Source of the DNA: Myxococcales bacterium
GTDB taxonomy: Bacteria > Myxococcota_A > Polyangia > Polyangiales > Ga0077539
Assembly (NCBI GenBank): GCA_016793325.1
Contig: JAEUKI010000011.1
Span: 62,001-126,000 of the forward strand
Direction of reading: 5' to 3'
Length of the DNA stretch: 64,000 bases
The notes beneath the pieces were generated by a model. That model was given only the letters and a program-made list of their open reading frames with translations. It ran no database searches and had not been told where the DNA came from. The first letter of the stretch is position 1, and each line of letters starts with the position of its first letter. Shown one piece after another: positions 1 to 7,463 of this stretch. The position numbers and the translations under genes were made by a program.

Positions 1-154
1 CCGGGGTCGCGGTGCGCGTCCCTGCGCGCGCAGCGACGCCTGCGTCCGCCGCAGCGCGGGCTTGCGCAAAGGACACCGAAGCCGACGAGACGCTCGCAGC
101 GCCGAGCGCGAACGCGAGGACGAACCGAACCGTGTGAGCAGCCTTCACAGCCAC
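1..154 (-). CDS. Secreted protein, N-terminal part only (runs off window start)
   Basis: Only the first 51 codons lie in the window. The frame opens with GTG at 154 (a second in-frame GTG is at 148) and reads MAVKAAHTVRFVLAFALG, followed by a small-residue stretch ending SFAQA. This is a convincing Sec signal peptide with a probable cleavage site after AQA near residue 32. The mature part visible is Ala/Arg/Asp-rich and carries no recognisable domain. It follows the lytic transglycosylase on the same strand after a 52-base gap, so the two may be co-transcribed. Function cannot be assigned from this fragment. Confidence 0.55.
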   Translation of the reverse strand, partial: MAVKAAHTVRFVLAFALGAASVSSASVSFAQARAAADAGVAARAGTRTATP

Positions 155-206
155 GGAGCGTACATCAAACGCCCGCCGCCAAGAACGGCCCTCGATCCGC
201 GCTCGC

Positions 207-1007
207 TCAGCGAACGATCGGCGCGGTCGGCGCCGTCGCCGCGGTCGACGTCGATCCCGTCGCTTGCGTCGCGGTCGGCTCGGCCGGCGTTTGCCCAGGC
301 ATTTGTCCGGCGCGATACAAGTAGTAGTACCGCAGCACCTGCCGGACGTAGTGCTGCGTCTGCTCGTACGGAGGGACGCCCGAGTGGCGGATCACCGCGT
401 TGGGCCCTGCATTGTACGCGGCGACCGTGAGCACGAGATCGCCGTTGAACATGTTCGCGAGGACGCGGAGGAAGCGCGTTCCGCCGAGGATGTTTTGACG
501 AGGATCGAACACGTCGCGGACGCTCATGCTCTGCGCGGTCTGCGGCATGAGCTGCATGAGCCCCGAGGCCCCGGCGCTCGAGACCGAGTACGGGTTGAAG
601 TCGCTCTCTTGCTTGATCACCGCGCGAATAAACGCCTCGGGGAGCTGATAGAGCTGCGCCGCCTCGCGGATGTGCGCGTCGTAGCGCGCGTAGCGAGCGG
701 CGTCCCGCGCGGTCGCGAGGTAGAGCGACCGGACCTGCGCGTCACCGAGCGCGGTGACCTGCGCGACGGGCGTGTTGCTCCCGTCGTACGCGATGACCGG
801 CGACGCGCTCCTGCGCGACGGCTGCGCGTCTCGAGAGCGGATCACCACCGTGCTGCTCGTCGATCGCTGCGACGGAACGTTGGACAAGTGAATCGTCCCG
901 TCCGCCCGGCGCGTGACGAAGATGTCCGCGCCCGCGCGCACGGGCGCTGTGGCGACGGCGCACGCCGCCACGAACACCACAACGCTGCGAACGAACCCAG
1001 ACTTCAT
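207..1007 (-). CDS. Periplasmic lytic transglycosylase (SLT family 1) with N-terminal DUF4124-like segment
   Basis: The protein has 266 residues and begins with a Sec signal peptide (about 1-27). Residues 28-45 (DIFVTRRADGTIHLSN) resemble the small DUF4124 region often found ahead of SLT domains. The catalytic domain spans about 110-235. It has the family motif KQESDFNP with the expected catalytic Glu at about 134, then SSAGASGLMQLMPQTA, then AAYNAGPNAV. Family knowledge: these enzymes cleave the MurNAc-GlcNAc bond of peptidoglycan to form 1,6-anhydro products, during turnover or when an envelope machine is inserted. The C-terminal 30 residues are Thr/Ala/Pro-rich and look like an unstructured tail. 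The gene is divergent from nadB across 96 bases. Confidence 0.9.
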   Translation of the reverse strand: MKSGFVRSVVVFVAACAVATAPVRAGADIFVTRRADGTIHLSNVPSQRSTSSTVVIRSRDAQPSRRSASPVIAYDGSNTPVAQVTALGDAQVRSLYLATARDAARYARYDAHIREAAQLYQLPEAFIRAVIKQESDFNPYSVSSAGASGLMQLMPQTAQSMSVRDVFDPRQNILGGTRFLRVLANMFNGDLVLTVAAYNAGPNAVIRHSGVPPYEQTQHYVRQVLRYYYLYRAGQMPGQTPAEPTATQATGSTSTAATAPTAPIVR

Positions 1008-1103
1008 CGAACAAACCGCATCTTAGTGAACGCCGGGCCAGACGCCAAACTTCCCACGGCGGGCTTGCCTCGGACGGAGGTAGGCTCAGCGTCCACAAGG
1101 CCA

Positions 1104-2705
1104 ATGCGGTACACGACAGACTTTCTGGTGCTCGGCAGCGGAATCGCGGGGCTCTCGTTCGCGCTGAAGGCTGCGCAGCACGGCGACGTCCTGCTCGTCA
1201 CCAAGCGGACGCGCTCGGACGCCGCGACGACCTGGGCTCAGGGCGGAATTTCAGCGGTCTTCGACCCCACCGACACGTTCGACGCGCACGCGAAGGACAC
1301 GATGATCGCGGGCGCGGACCTGTCGCATCCGACGGTGGTCGACATGGTGGTTCGCGACGCGCCCGATCGCATCCGCGAGCTCGTCGCGGTGGGCGTGAAG
1401 TTCAGCAAGAGCAAAGAGGACAACGGGCTGCCGTTCGACCTCACGCGCGAGGGCGGACACTCCGCGCGTCGCGTGATTCACGCGGGAGACATCACAGGAC
1501 GCGAAGTCGAACGCGGCCTGCTCGAGGCGGCCGAGAAGAACCCTCGCATCACGATCCTCGAGCACCACATGGCCGTGGACCTCCTCGTGCTCTCGCGCTT
1601 CGGCGGGCCCGACGTGTGCGGCGGCGCGTACGTGCTCGATAAGCGCGCGGGCAAGGTGCACACAGCCCTCGCGCGCGCGACGATCCTCGCGACGGGCGGC
1701 TCGGGAAAGGTCTACCTCTATACGTCCAACCCCGACGTCGCGACCGGCGACGGCGTGGCGATGGCGTATCGCGCGGGCGCCGAGGTCTCGAACATGGAGT
1801 TCACGCAGTTTCACCCGACTGCGCTCTATCACCCGCAAGCGAAGAACTTCTTGATCTCCGAAGCGCTCCGCGGAGAGGGCGGCGTCCTTCGCCTCGCCGA
1901 CGGAACGGCGTTCATGAAGAACCACCACCCGCAAGCGGACCTCGCCCCGCGCGACATCGTCGCTCGCGCGATCGACTACGAGATGAAGCGCAGCGGTGAA
2001 GACTGCGTGTGGCTCGACATGTCCGAGCGCGCGCCGGACTACCTTCGATCGCGCTTTCCAAACATCTACGCCGAGTGCTTGCGGTGGGGGATCGACATGA
2101 CGACGGGGCCGATCCCTGTTGTTCCCGCGGCGCACTATCAGTGCGGCGGCGTGACGACGGACCTCGACGGTCGCACGTCGCTCCCGGGCCTGTGGGCCAT
2201 CGGCGAGGTCGCTTGCACCGGCCTCCACGGCGCCAATCGCCTTGCGAGCAACTCGCTGCTCGAAGGGCTCGTGTACGGCCATCGCGCCGCGAGCGCGCTC
2301 GCGACGATCGATCGCAGCGAGAGCTGGCCCGACATCCCCGAGTGGCAGACGGGCGACGCGGTCCCGTCGGACGAGGCCGTCGTCGTGTCCCAAAATTGGG
2401 ACGAGATCCGCCGCCTCATGTGGAACTACGTCGGCATCGTCCGCAGCAACAAGCGCCTCGAACGCGCGCGACGAAGGCTCGCGCTGCTCGACGAAGAGGT
2501 CCGCGACTACTACTGGAAGTACTTCGTCACCGGCGACCTGCTCGAGCTCCGAAACATCGTCACGGTCGCGCGGCTCATGGTCGACTGCGCCCTCGCCCGC
2601 AAAGAGTCCCGCGGCATTCACTACACGCTGGACTACCCCGAGACGGACGCAGCCCAAGCCCGCGACACGGTGATCAAGCGCGGCGTCGACGCGCGACTGC
2701 GCTGA
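1104..2705 (+). CDS. nadB: L-aspartate oxidase
   Basis: The protein has 533 residues, close to the usual NadB size (about 540). It oxidises L-aspartate to iminoaspartate with FAD, the first step of de novo NAD synthesis in the cytosol. Visible features are the N-terminal dinucleotide-binding GSGIAGLSFA (11-20), the substrate-loop motif TTWAQGGISA (42-51), REGGHSARRVIHAGDITG (115-132), QFHPTALYHP, and the C-terminal ANRLASNSLLEGLVYG. These distinguish NadB from the related succinate dehydrogenase and fumarate reductase flavoproteins, as does the solitary setting without FrdB/SdhB. The ATG at 1104 was chosen because the FAD motif follows at once; the frame stays open far upstream but carries no conserved sequence there. 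nadA and nadC are not in the window. Confidence 0.96.
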   Translation: MRYTTDFLVLGSGIAGLSFALKAAQHGDVLLVTKRTRSDAATTWAQGGISAVFDPTDTFDAHAKDTMIAGADLSHPTVVDMVVRDAPDRIRELVAVGVKFSKSKEDNGLPFDLTREGGHSARRVIHAGDITGREVERGLLEAAEKNPRITILEHHMAVDLLVLSRFGGPDVCGGAYVLDKRAGKVHTALARATILATGGSGKVYLYTSNPDVATGDGVAMAYRAGAEVSNMEFTQFHPTALYHPQAKNFLISEALRGEGGVLRLADGTAFMKNHHPQADLAPRDIVARAIDYEMKRSGEDCVWLDMSERAPDYLRSRFPNIYAECLRWGIDMTTGPIPVVPAAHYQCGGVTTDLDGRTSLPGLWAIGEVACTGLHGANRLASNSLLEGLVYGHRAASALATIDRSESWPDIPEWQTGDAVPSDEAVVVSQNWDEIRRLMWNYVGIVRSNKRLERARRRLALLDEEVRDYYWKYFVTGDLLELRNIVTVARLMVDCALARKESRGIHYTLDYPETDAAQARDTVIKRGVDARLR

Positions 2706-2746
2706 GCCCGCGCGGCGCGGCGGTCGAGGCAGTCAGCGCCAGTCAC

Positions 2747-2777
2747 GTCGAGCCATGCTCGACCGGTTGGCTTTTTT
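2747..2777 (+). terminator. Probable intrinsic terminator of nadB
   Basis: A perfect 7-bp stem (GTCGAGC at 2747-2753, GCTCGAC at 2757-2763) closes a 3-base loop. Eight bases later comes a run of six T (2772-2777). It lies 42 bases after the nadB stop and before the next gene. The gap between stem and T-run is longer than in an ideal terminator. Confidence 0.5.
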
Positions 2778-2806
2778 CTGGAATTTCTGTCGTAATACCA
2801 ACTGCC

Positions 2807-3910
2807 GTGCGAACCGCCTCGTCGCTTCGCGGGCGCTCCCTTGCCTTGTGCGCAATGGCCGCGCTCGCTCTTCCTCACTACGCCCTGGCTCAGACCGCTC
2901 CCCAACCCACGGGAACGCCGCCCCAAGACCGCGCGCAAGAGGCAGAAGCCCTCGTGCAGCAAGGCGTGGCGCAGCGTCGCGCGGGGCAAGATCAGGTCGC
3001 GCTCGAGACCTTTCGACGCGCGTTCGAGGTCGCGCCTTCACCGAGAATTCAGGCGCAAATCGCGCTCGCTGAACAGGCGCTCGGTCAGTGGGTCGAGGCC
3101 GATCGCGACCTTCGCGCGGCGCTCTCGTCCCGAGAAGACGCGTGGATCCAGCGCAACGCGTCGGCGCTCGAAGCGGCGCTCAACGCGATCGCGGGCCGCA
3201 TCGCCACGATCGAGGTCAGCTGCTCGACGCCGGGCGCGAGGCTCTTCGCCAACGGCCGTGAAATCGGCGCGTTTCCCTTGGCGCAGCCGCTCCGCGTCGA
3301 AGCAGGAACGGTCGGCATCGAGGTTCGCCGCGAGGGCTATCGCACCGCCCGCCGCGCGATCGACGTCGAGGGCGGACGCAGCTACCGCGAGTCGTTCACG
3401 CTCGTGGAGATTCCCGTCGAAGAGCCCGATCCCGTCGACCCGAACGGCCGCAACGGAAACCGACGCGTCGGCCCAGGCGGCCCCGTGGGCCCCGTCACCC
3501 CACCGGATCCGCCCGCGCCCGCGTCGAGCTGGGCGCTCCTCGGCGCAGGCGCAGGCCTCGTCGTCGTCGGCGCGATCGGCCACGGGTACTGGCAAAACCG
3601 CGTCGCGCTCTACAACAGCAACGTGATCCTCCGCGCGGACGGCGGCTTCGAAGAGGGCTGCTTCCTGTCGACCGCGGCGTACCCGCGGCGCAGCGATCGG
3701 TGCGGCGCGGTGCTCAGCGAGTCGTGGGCGGGCTTCGGCCTCGCGATCTCGGGCTACGTGCTCGGCGCCGCGGGCATCGCCACCGGCCTCGCGATTCGAT
3801 TCACGCAACGCGCGCCGCGCGCAGAGCAGTCCCCCGCGCGTCCGACGGCGACCGTCGCGTGCGGCCCCGCGCTCGGCCTCGCGGGCGCGCAGTGCTTCGG
3901 CAGCTTCTGA
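2807..3910 (+). CDS. Secreted TPR/PEGA-domain protein with C-terminal membrane segments
   Basis: The protein has 367 residues from a GTG at 2807. That start gives a good signal peptide (RGRSLALCAMAALALPHYALAQ); upstream sequence in frame is nadB shadow plus terminator. The mature N-terminus (about 35-120) looks like TPR-type helices: EAEALVQQGVAQRRAGQDQV, then LETFRRAFEVAPSP. A PEGA-like beta domain follows (about 130-200), with STPGARLFANGREIG and VEVRREGYRTA-type strands. After a Pro/Gly linker come two hydrophobic, glycine-rich segments (ALLGAGAGLVVVGAIG and GFGLAISGYVLGAAG). This layout is common in myxobacterial envelope proteins of unknown role. PEGA domains are associated with surface proteins and with sensor parts of kinases. 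No partner can be named. Confidence 0.8.
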   Translation: MRTASSLRGRSLALCAMAALALPHYALAQTAPQPTGTPPQDRAQEAEALVQQGVAQRRAGQDQVALETFRRAFEVAPSPRIQAQIALAEQALGQWVEADRDLRAALSSREDAWIQRNASALEAALNAIAGRIATIEVSCSTPGARLFANGREIGAFPLAQPLRVEAGTVGIEVRREGYRTARRAIDVEGGRSYRESFTLVEIPVEEPDPVDPNGRNGNRRVGPGGPVGPVTPPDPPAPASSWALLGAGAGLVVVGAIGHGYWQNRVALYNSNVILRADGGFEEGCFLSTAAYPRRSDRCGAVLSESWAGFGLAISGYVLGAAGIATGLAIRFTQRAPRAEQSPARPTATVACGPALGLAGAQCFGSF

Positions 3911-3964
3911 CCCGACAATTCCATGGCGATTCCTTCGATTCACTTCGACCCGACGAGGCAACGC

Positions 3965-5638
3965 ATGAAGCCCGTGAAGGTGCGCGAGCGCGCTTCGACG
4001 CTGCGCGCGATTTTGATTTCGTGTGCCACGATGGCCACCGCCGCGTGCTCGAGGCCGAACACCGACGACCTCTCGTCGCTCGACGTTCGCTCGGACGACG
4101 CCTCGATGATGGACCGGCAGAGCGTCGAGGACAGCGCCCCGGACTCGGCGCCGGACGTCGCGCCGGACGCCCCCTCGGACGTCAATCAATGCGAGGTGGG
4201 CGCGGGCTCGTCGATGCGCTTGTGCGACGGACTGTGCGTCAACATCCTGACCGATCGTCTTCGCTGCGGCCGATGCGACCGCGAGTGCGCGCCGGACGAG
4301 ACGTGCCAGGGCGGCTCGTGCGTGTTCACGTGCGCGGCGGGCCTCGTCGCCTGTCGCAACCGCTGCATCGATCCCAACACCAACCCGGACTTCTGCGGCG
4401 CGCGCGACAACTGCTCCGGCGCCAACGCGGGCCGCGCGTGCACCGGCGGCGAGAGCTGCGTCGCAGGAACGTGTCGCTTCGTGTGCCCGCCGGGCCAGGT
4501 CGCGTGCGACAGCAACTGCGTCGATCCAGAGACCAACCCGAACTTCTGCGGCGCGAGCGGACAGTGCAGCGCCGCAGCGATGACGCGCGGCCGCGTGTGC
4601 TCGGGCGGACAGGTGTGCACCGCAGGGGCGTGCCGCTGCCCGTCGGGCTTCGTTCTGTGCGGCGGAAACTGCGTCGATCCCAACACCAATCGACAGTTCT
4701 GCGGCGCTCGCATGGACTGCTCCGGAGGCAACGCCGGCCAGAGCTGCGCCGCCGGGCAGATCTGCGTCGGCGGGATGTGCGGGACCACCTGCGGAACGGG
4801 CGCGGTGTTGTGCGGCGGAAACTGCATCGACCCGACGACCAACCGACAGTTCTGCGGCGCTCGCTTGGACTGCGGAGGCACCAACGCCGGCCGCACGTGC
4901 ACGTCGACCGAGCTCTGCTTGAACGGCGTCTGCACGTACTTCGAGCCTCCCCAGAGCCACTCGTCGCTCGCGATCAACGAGCCGTTCGAGGCGACGGTGA
5001 CGGCGTATCGCGCGATCGACGTGAGCATCGGCGCGGTGATTCCTGCGACGATCCTCTACACGTGCAACGGGCAGATCCCCGCGACGGCGGGCGTCAACGG
5101 CACCGTCGGCACGCCCAACGCGGCGTTCGTCACCGTGGGAACGCCCGCGTGCCCCGTCGTTCGCTGGGTCGCCGACTACGGCCCCATCATCGGCCGAGAG
5201 CGCGTCGTCCACTCGCGACGAGTCAACGTGATGCTCCCGCCCATCCCCGCGAGCGCGCTCGGGACGATCGTCGATCGCGTGAGCATCAACAGCCGCGGCC
5301 CCGTGGCGCGCCTCCGCCCCAACGAGCGCTTCACGCTCACGTACAACCATCAATGGTGGTCGTCGGGCGACAGCGGCCCGTGCCCCGGCTGCGTCGTGCA
5401 GGCGAACGTCTCGATCGAGTCGGACAACATGCAGGGCTACGACTCGCTCGCCTGCGAAAACTACTTCTACGGAACCTTCTTCGGCGGCCGCTCCGCAGCG
5501 CGCATGCACATGCTCACGGCGCCGACGCGCCCTGGCCGGTACTACCTGAGAGAGCGCTGGTCCTGGGAGTTCGGCTGCTTGCCCGGCGGCCTCGCGCGCG
5601 GCGGCGGTGAGCCCGTCGGCTACATCGACGTGTACTGA
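3965..5638 (+). CDS. Cysteine-repeat lipoprotein with C-terminal chitobiase-like fold, copy 1
   Basis: The protein has 557 residues from ATG 3965; an upstream in-frame ATG at 3923 is possible, but MKPVKVRERAS gives a normal lipoprotein leader. The lipobox is MATAAC, with the acylated Cys at 28. An Asp/Ser/Pro-rich tether follows (about 33-75). One partial and four full Cys repeats of about 51 residues (about 123-324) each contain a CGGNCVDPNTNRQFCGA-type core plus NAGxxC and GxxCxxGxC. The C-terminal third contains ILYTCNGQIPA and PVVRWVADYG, resembling the beta-sandwich appended to chitobiase/beta-hexosaminidase enzymes; no catalytic domain is present. The product is predicted to be surface or outer-membrane anchored with many disulfides. 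A paralogue follows 11 bases downstream. Confidence 0.82.
   Translation: MKPVKVRERASTLRAILISCATMATAACSRPNTDDLSSLDVRSDDASMMDRQSVEDSAPDSAPDVAPDAPSDVNQCEVGAGSSMRLCDGLCVNILTDRLRCGRCDRECAPDETCQGGSCVFTCAAGLVACRNRCIDPNTNPDFCGARDNCSGANAGRACTGGESCVAGTCRFVCPPGQVACDSNCVDPETNPNFCGASGQCSAAAMTRGRVCSGGQVCTAGACRCPSGFVLCGGNCVDPNTNRQFCGARMDCSGGNAGQSCAAGQICVGGMCGTTCGTGAVLCGGNCIDPTTNRQFCGARLDCGGTNAGRTCTSTELCLNGVCTYFEPPQSHSSLAINEPFEATVTAYRAIDVSIGAVIPATILYTCNGQIPATAGVNGTVGTPNAAFVTVGTPACPVVRWVADYGPIIGRERVVHSRRVNVMLPPIPASALGTIVDRVSINSRGPVARLRPNERFTLTYNHQWWSSGDSGPCPGCVVQANVSIESDNMQGYDSLACENYFYGTFFGGRSAARMHMLTAPTRPGRYYLRERWSWEFGCLPGGLARGGGEPVGYIDVY
4656..4961 (+). repeat. Direct repeat of 153 bp inside the Cys-repeat lipoprotein gene
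   Basis: Two adjacent units start at about 4656 and 4809. They match almost base for base over the core encoding CGGNC...DP..TNRQFCGAR and drift elsewhere. Near-identity at the DNA level suggests a recent duplication of one 51-codon unit, or gene conversion between units. The outer limits are approximate. Confidence 0.6.
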
Positions 5639-5649
5639 GGAGAGACGCC

Positions 5650-7383
5650 ATGAAAACCCTGAATTCAATGCGTCCACTCGAATTGATGTGCGCCATCGCT
5701 TCGGCGGCGCTCCTCGGCGCGTGCTCCTTTCCGAGCGACGGCTCACGGGACGACGTCGGCCAGTTCGACGCAGCGAGCGACCTCGGCGTCCTCGACGTCG
5801 CGACGGACTCGACCGTCGTCGACGCGATCGACGTCCTCGACGCGACGGCGATGGACTCGAGCGACGGCGCGCGCGACGGCGAAGCCTCGACCGAAGGGGG
5901 CCCGACGGACGTCGTGCTTTGCCCGCCCGAAGCAGGCGCCAGTTTTCAAGTGTGCGGCAACCAGTGCGTCAACACGTCGACGAGCGCGACGCACTGCGGG
6001 CGCTGCGACAACAGCTGCGGCATCGGGACCGACTGCGTCGCGGGCGAGTGCAATCTGCGCTGCTCGCCGGGCACGGTTCGCTGCGGGACGGCGTGCATCG
6101 ACCCGACGTCGAACCCCGAGTTCTGCAACGCCAACTCGACGTGCTCGACGTTCACGCGCTGCATGGCCGGCCAATCGTGCGTCAACGGGACGTGCACGAC
6201 GAACTGCTCGGGCGGCAGCATCTTCTGCGGCGGGCGCTGCGTCGATCCGTCGAACAACCCGCAGTACTGCGGCGCGACCGGCGACTGCGCGGGCATGAAC
6301 GCGGGCACCACGTGCACCGGCGCCCAAGTGTGCTCGGGCGGAATGTGCCTCGGCGTCTGCCCATCTGGCACGATCGACTGCAACGGGAGCTGCGTCGATC
6401 CGCTGTCCAACCGCATGTTCTGCGGCGCGACGGGCAACTGCATGGGACCCAACGCGGGCCGCACGTGCGCCTCGGGTGAGGTCTGCGTCAACCGCCTTTG
6501 CACTGCAGGAGGGTGCGCCACGGGAACCATTCGCTGCGGTGACTCGTGCGTCGATCCGAGCGCCAACAGGCTCTACTGCGGCGCGCGCGGCGACTGCGCG
6601 GGAGCCAACGTCGGAGTGCGCTGCGCCACCAACGAGCAGTGCATCTCGGGCACGTGCGTGTACGCGCCGCCGCCGCAGAGTTATCTCGCGACCGCGGTCG
6701 ACGATCGCACGATCACCGTCGCGACGCCGGTCAACCTTCGGCTCAGCGCGCCGCAGCCCGCGACGTTCTACTACACGCTCGACGGGAGCCTTCCGTCGCC
6801 GGGCACGCCGACGACGCGCGTCGGCTCGGGCCGCGCGTTTCCGCTCATCAACGTCGGCCTCAACGCGATGGGCATGCCCGAGTGCACGCGCGTGCGTTGG
6901 TACGCGGACTACGGCGCGCCGCTCGGACGCGAGCTGCTCACGCACGAGCGCACGGTGTGCTTCGACCCCAACCTCTCGAACGTCGCCCGCGCAGAGAACC
7001 GCACGACGAGCCCGTACAACGTGACGTCGATGGACGACGTGCTGCTCTCGAGCGGTGGTGTTCTGGCTGGCGCCGTGATCGTCGCGGATCGAGGGGCGCG
7101 CGTGGAGCTATCGTTCAGGCTCCGGCAGTACACGCCCCTCGGCGCCGGTGATCGACAAGCGCTGCTCTTCCTCGAGGGCCCTGCGCGGCAGCAGATCTTC
7201 TGCCACTGGGTCAACAACACGCGCATGGAGTCGTTCAACCCGACGTCCACGCCGTCGTTGGGATTCAACGCGCCGACGACCCCGGGCCGCTACGCGATCC
7301 GCTGGAACCACGCGCCAGGAATGCTCTGCGCGGTCCCGTCGCCGCTCGAGCTTCGGACGATCGCCGTGCTCATCGTTCGTTGA
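5650..7383 (+). CDS. Cysteine-repeat lipoprotein with C-terminal chitobiase-like fold, copy 2
   Basis: The protein has 577 residues. The lipobox is ALLGAC with Cys at 25, followed by a long Asp/Ala/Ser tether (30-90). A CGNQCVNTS...CGRCDNSC half-unit comes next, then four Cys repeats (about 137-337) with the same CxxxCVDPxxNxxxCGA core as the upstream gene. The C-terminal part (about 341-460) shows the chitobiase-type pattern clearly: ATFYYTLDGSLPSPG, then CTRVRWYADYGAPLGRE. It is a tandem paralogue of the preceding gene, with 11 bases between them and GAGG just before the start, so the pair is almost certainly one operon. The final approximately 110 residues differ most from copy 1. Function is unknown; ligand or carbohydrate binding at the cell surface is an inference from the fold. 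Confidence 0.82.
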   Translation: MKTLNSMRPLELMCAIASAALLGACSFPSDGSRDDVGQFDAASDLGVLDVATDSTVVDAIDVLDATAMDSSDGARDGEASTEGGPTDVVLCPPEAGASFQVCGNQCVNTSTSATHCGRCDNSCGIGTDCVAGECNLRCSPGTVRCGTACIDPTSNPEFCNANSTCSTFTRCMAGQSCVNGTCTTNCSGGSIFCGGRCVDPSNNPQYCGATGDCAGMNAGTTCTGAQVCSGGMCLGVCPSGTIDCNGSCVDPLSNRMFCGATGNCMGPNAGRTCASGEVCVNRLCTAGGCATGTIRCGDSCVDPSANRLYCGARGDCAGANVGVRCATNEQCISGTCVYAPPPQSYLATAVDDRTITVATPVNLRLSAPQPATFYYTLDGSLPSPGTPTTRVGSGRAFPLINVGLNAMGMPECTRVRWYADYGAPLGRELLTHERTVCFDPNLSNVARAENRTTSPYNVTSMDDVLLSSGGVLAGAVIVADRGARVELSFRLRQYTPLGAGDRQALLFLEGPARQQIFCHWVNNTRMESFNPTSTPSLGFNAPTTPGRYAIRWNHAPGMLCAVPSPLELRTIAVLIVR

Positions 7384-7463
7384 TCACAGCGCGCGAACGG
7401 GCTCGCGCGAACGCCCCGCTCGGCTCGCGACGCGAGTCCCACGCTCCGACGCAGACGCGCGAT

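Noticed and set aside
7424..7436. CTCGCG-A-CGCGAG symmetry as a bidirectional terminator between convergent genes
   Set aside because: The loop is a single base and there is no T-run on either strand; the dyad is likely a by-product of high-GC sequence.
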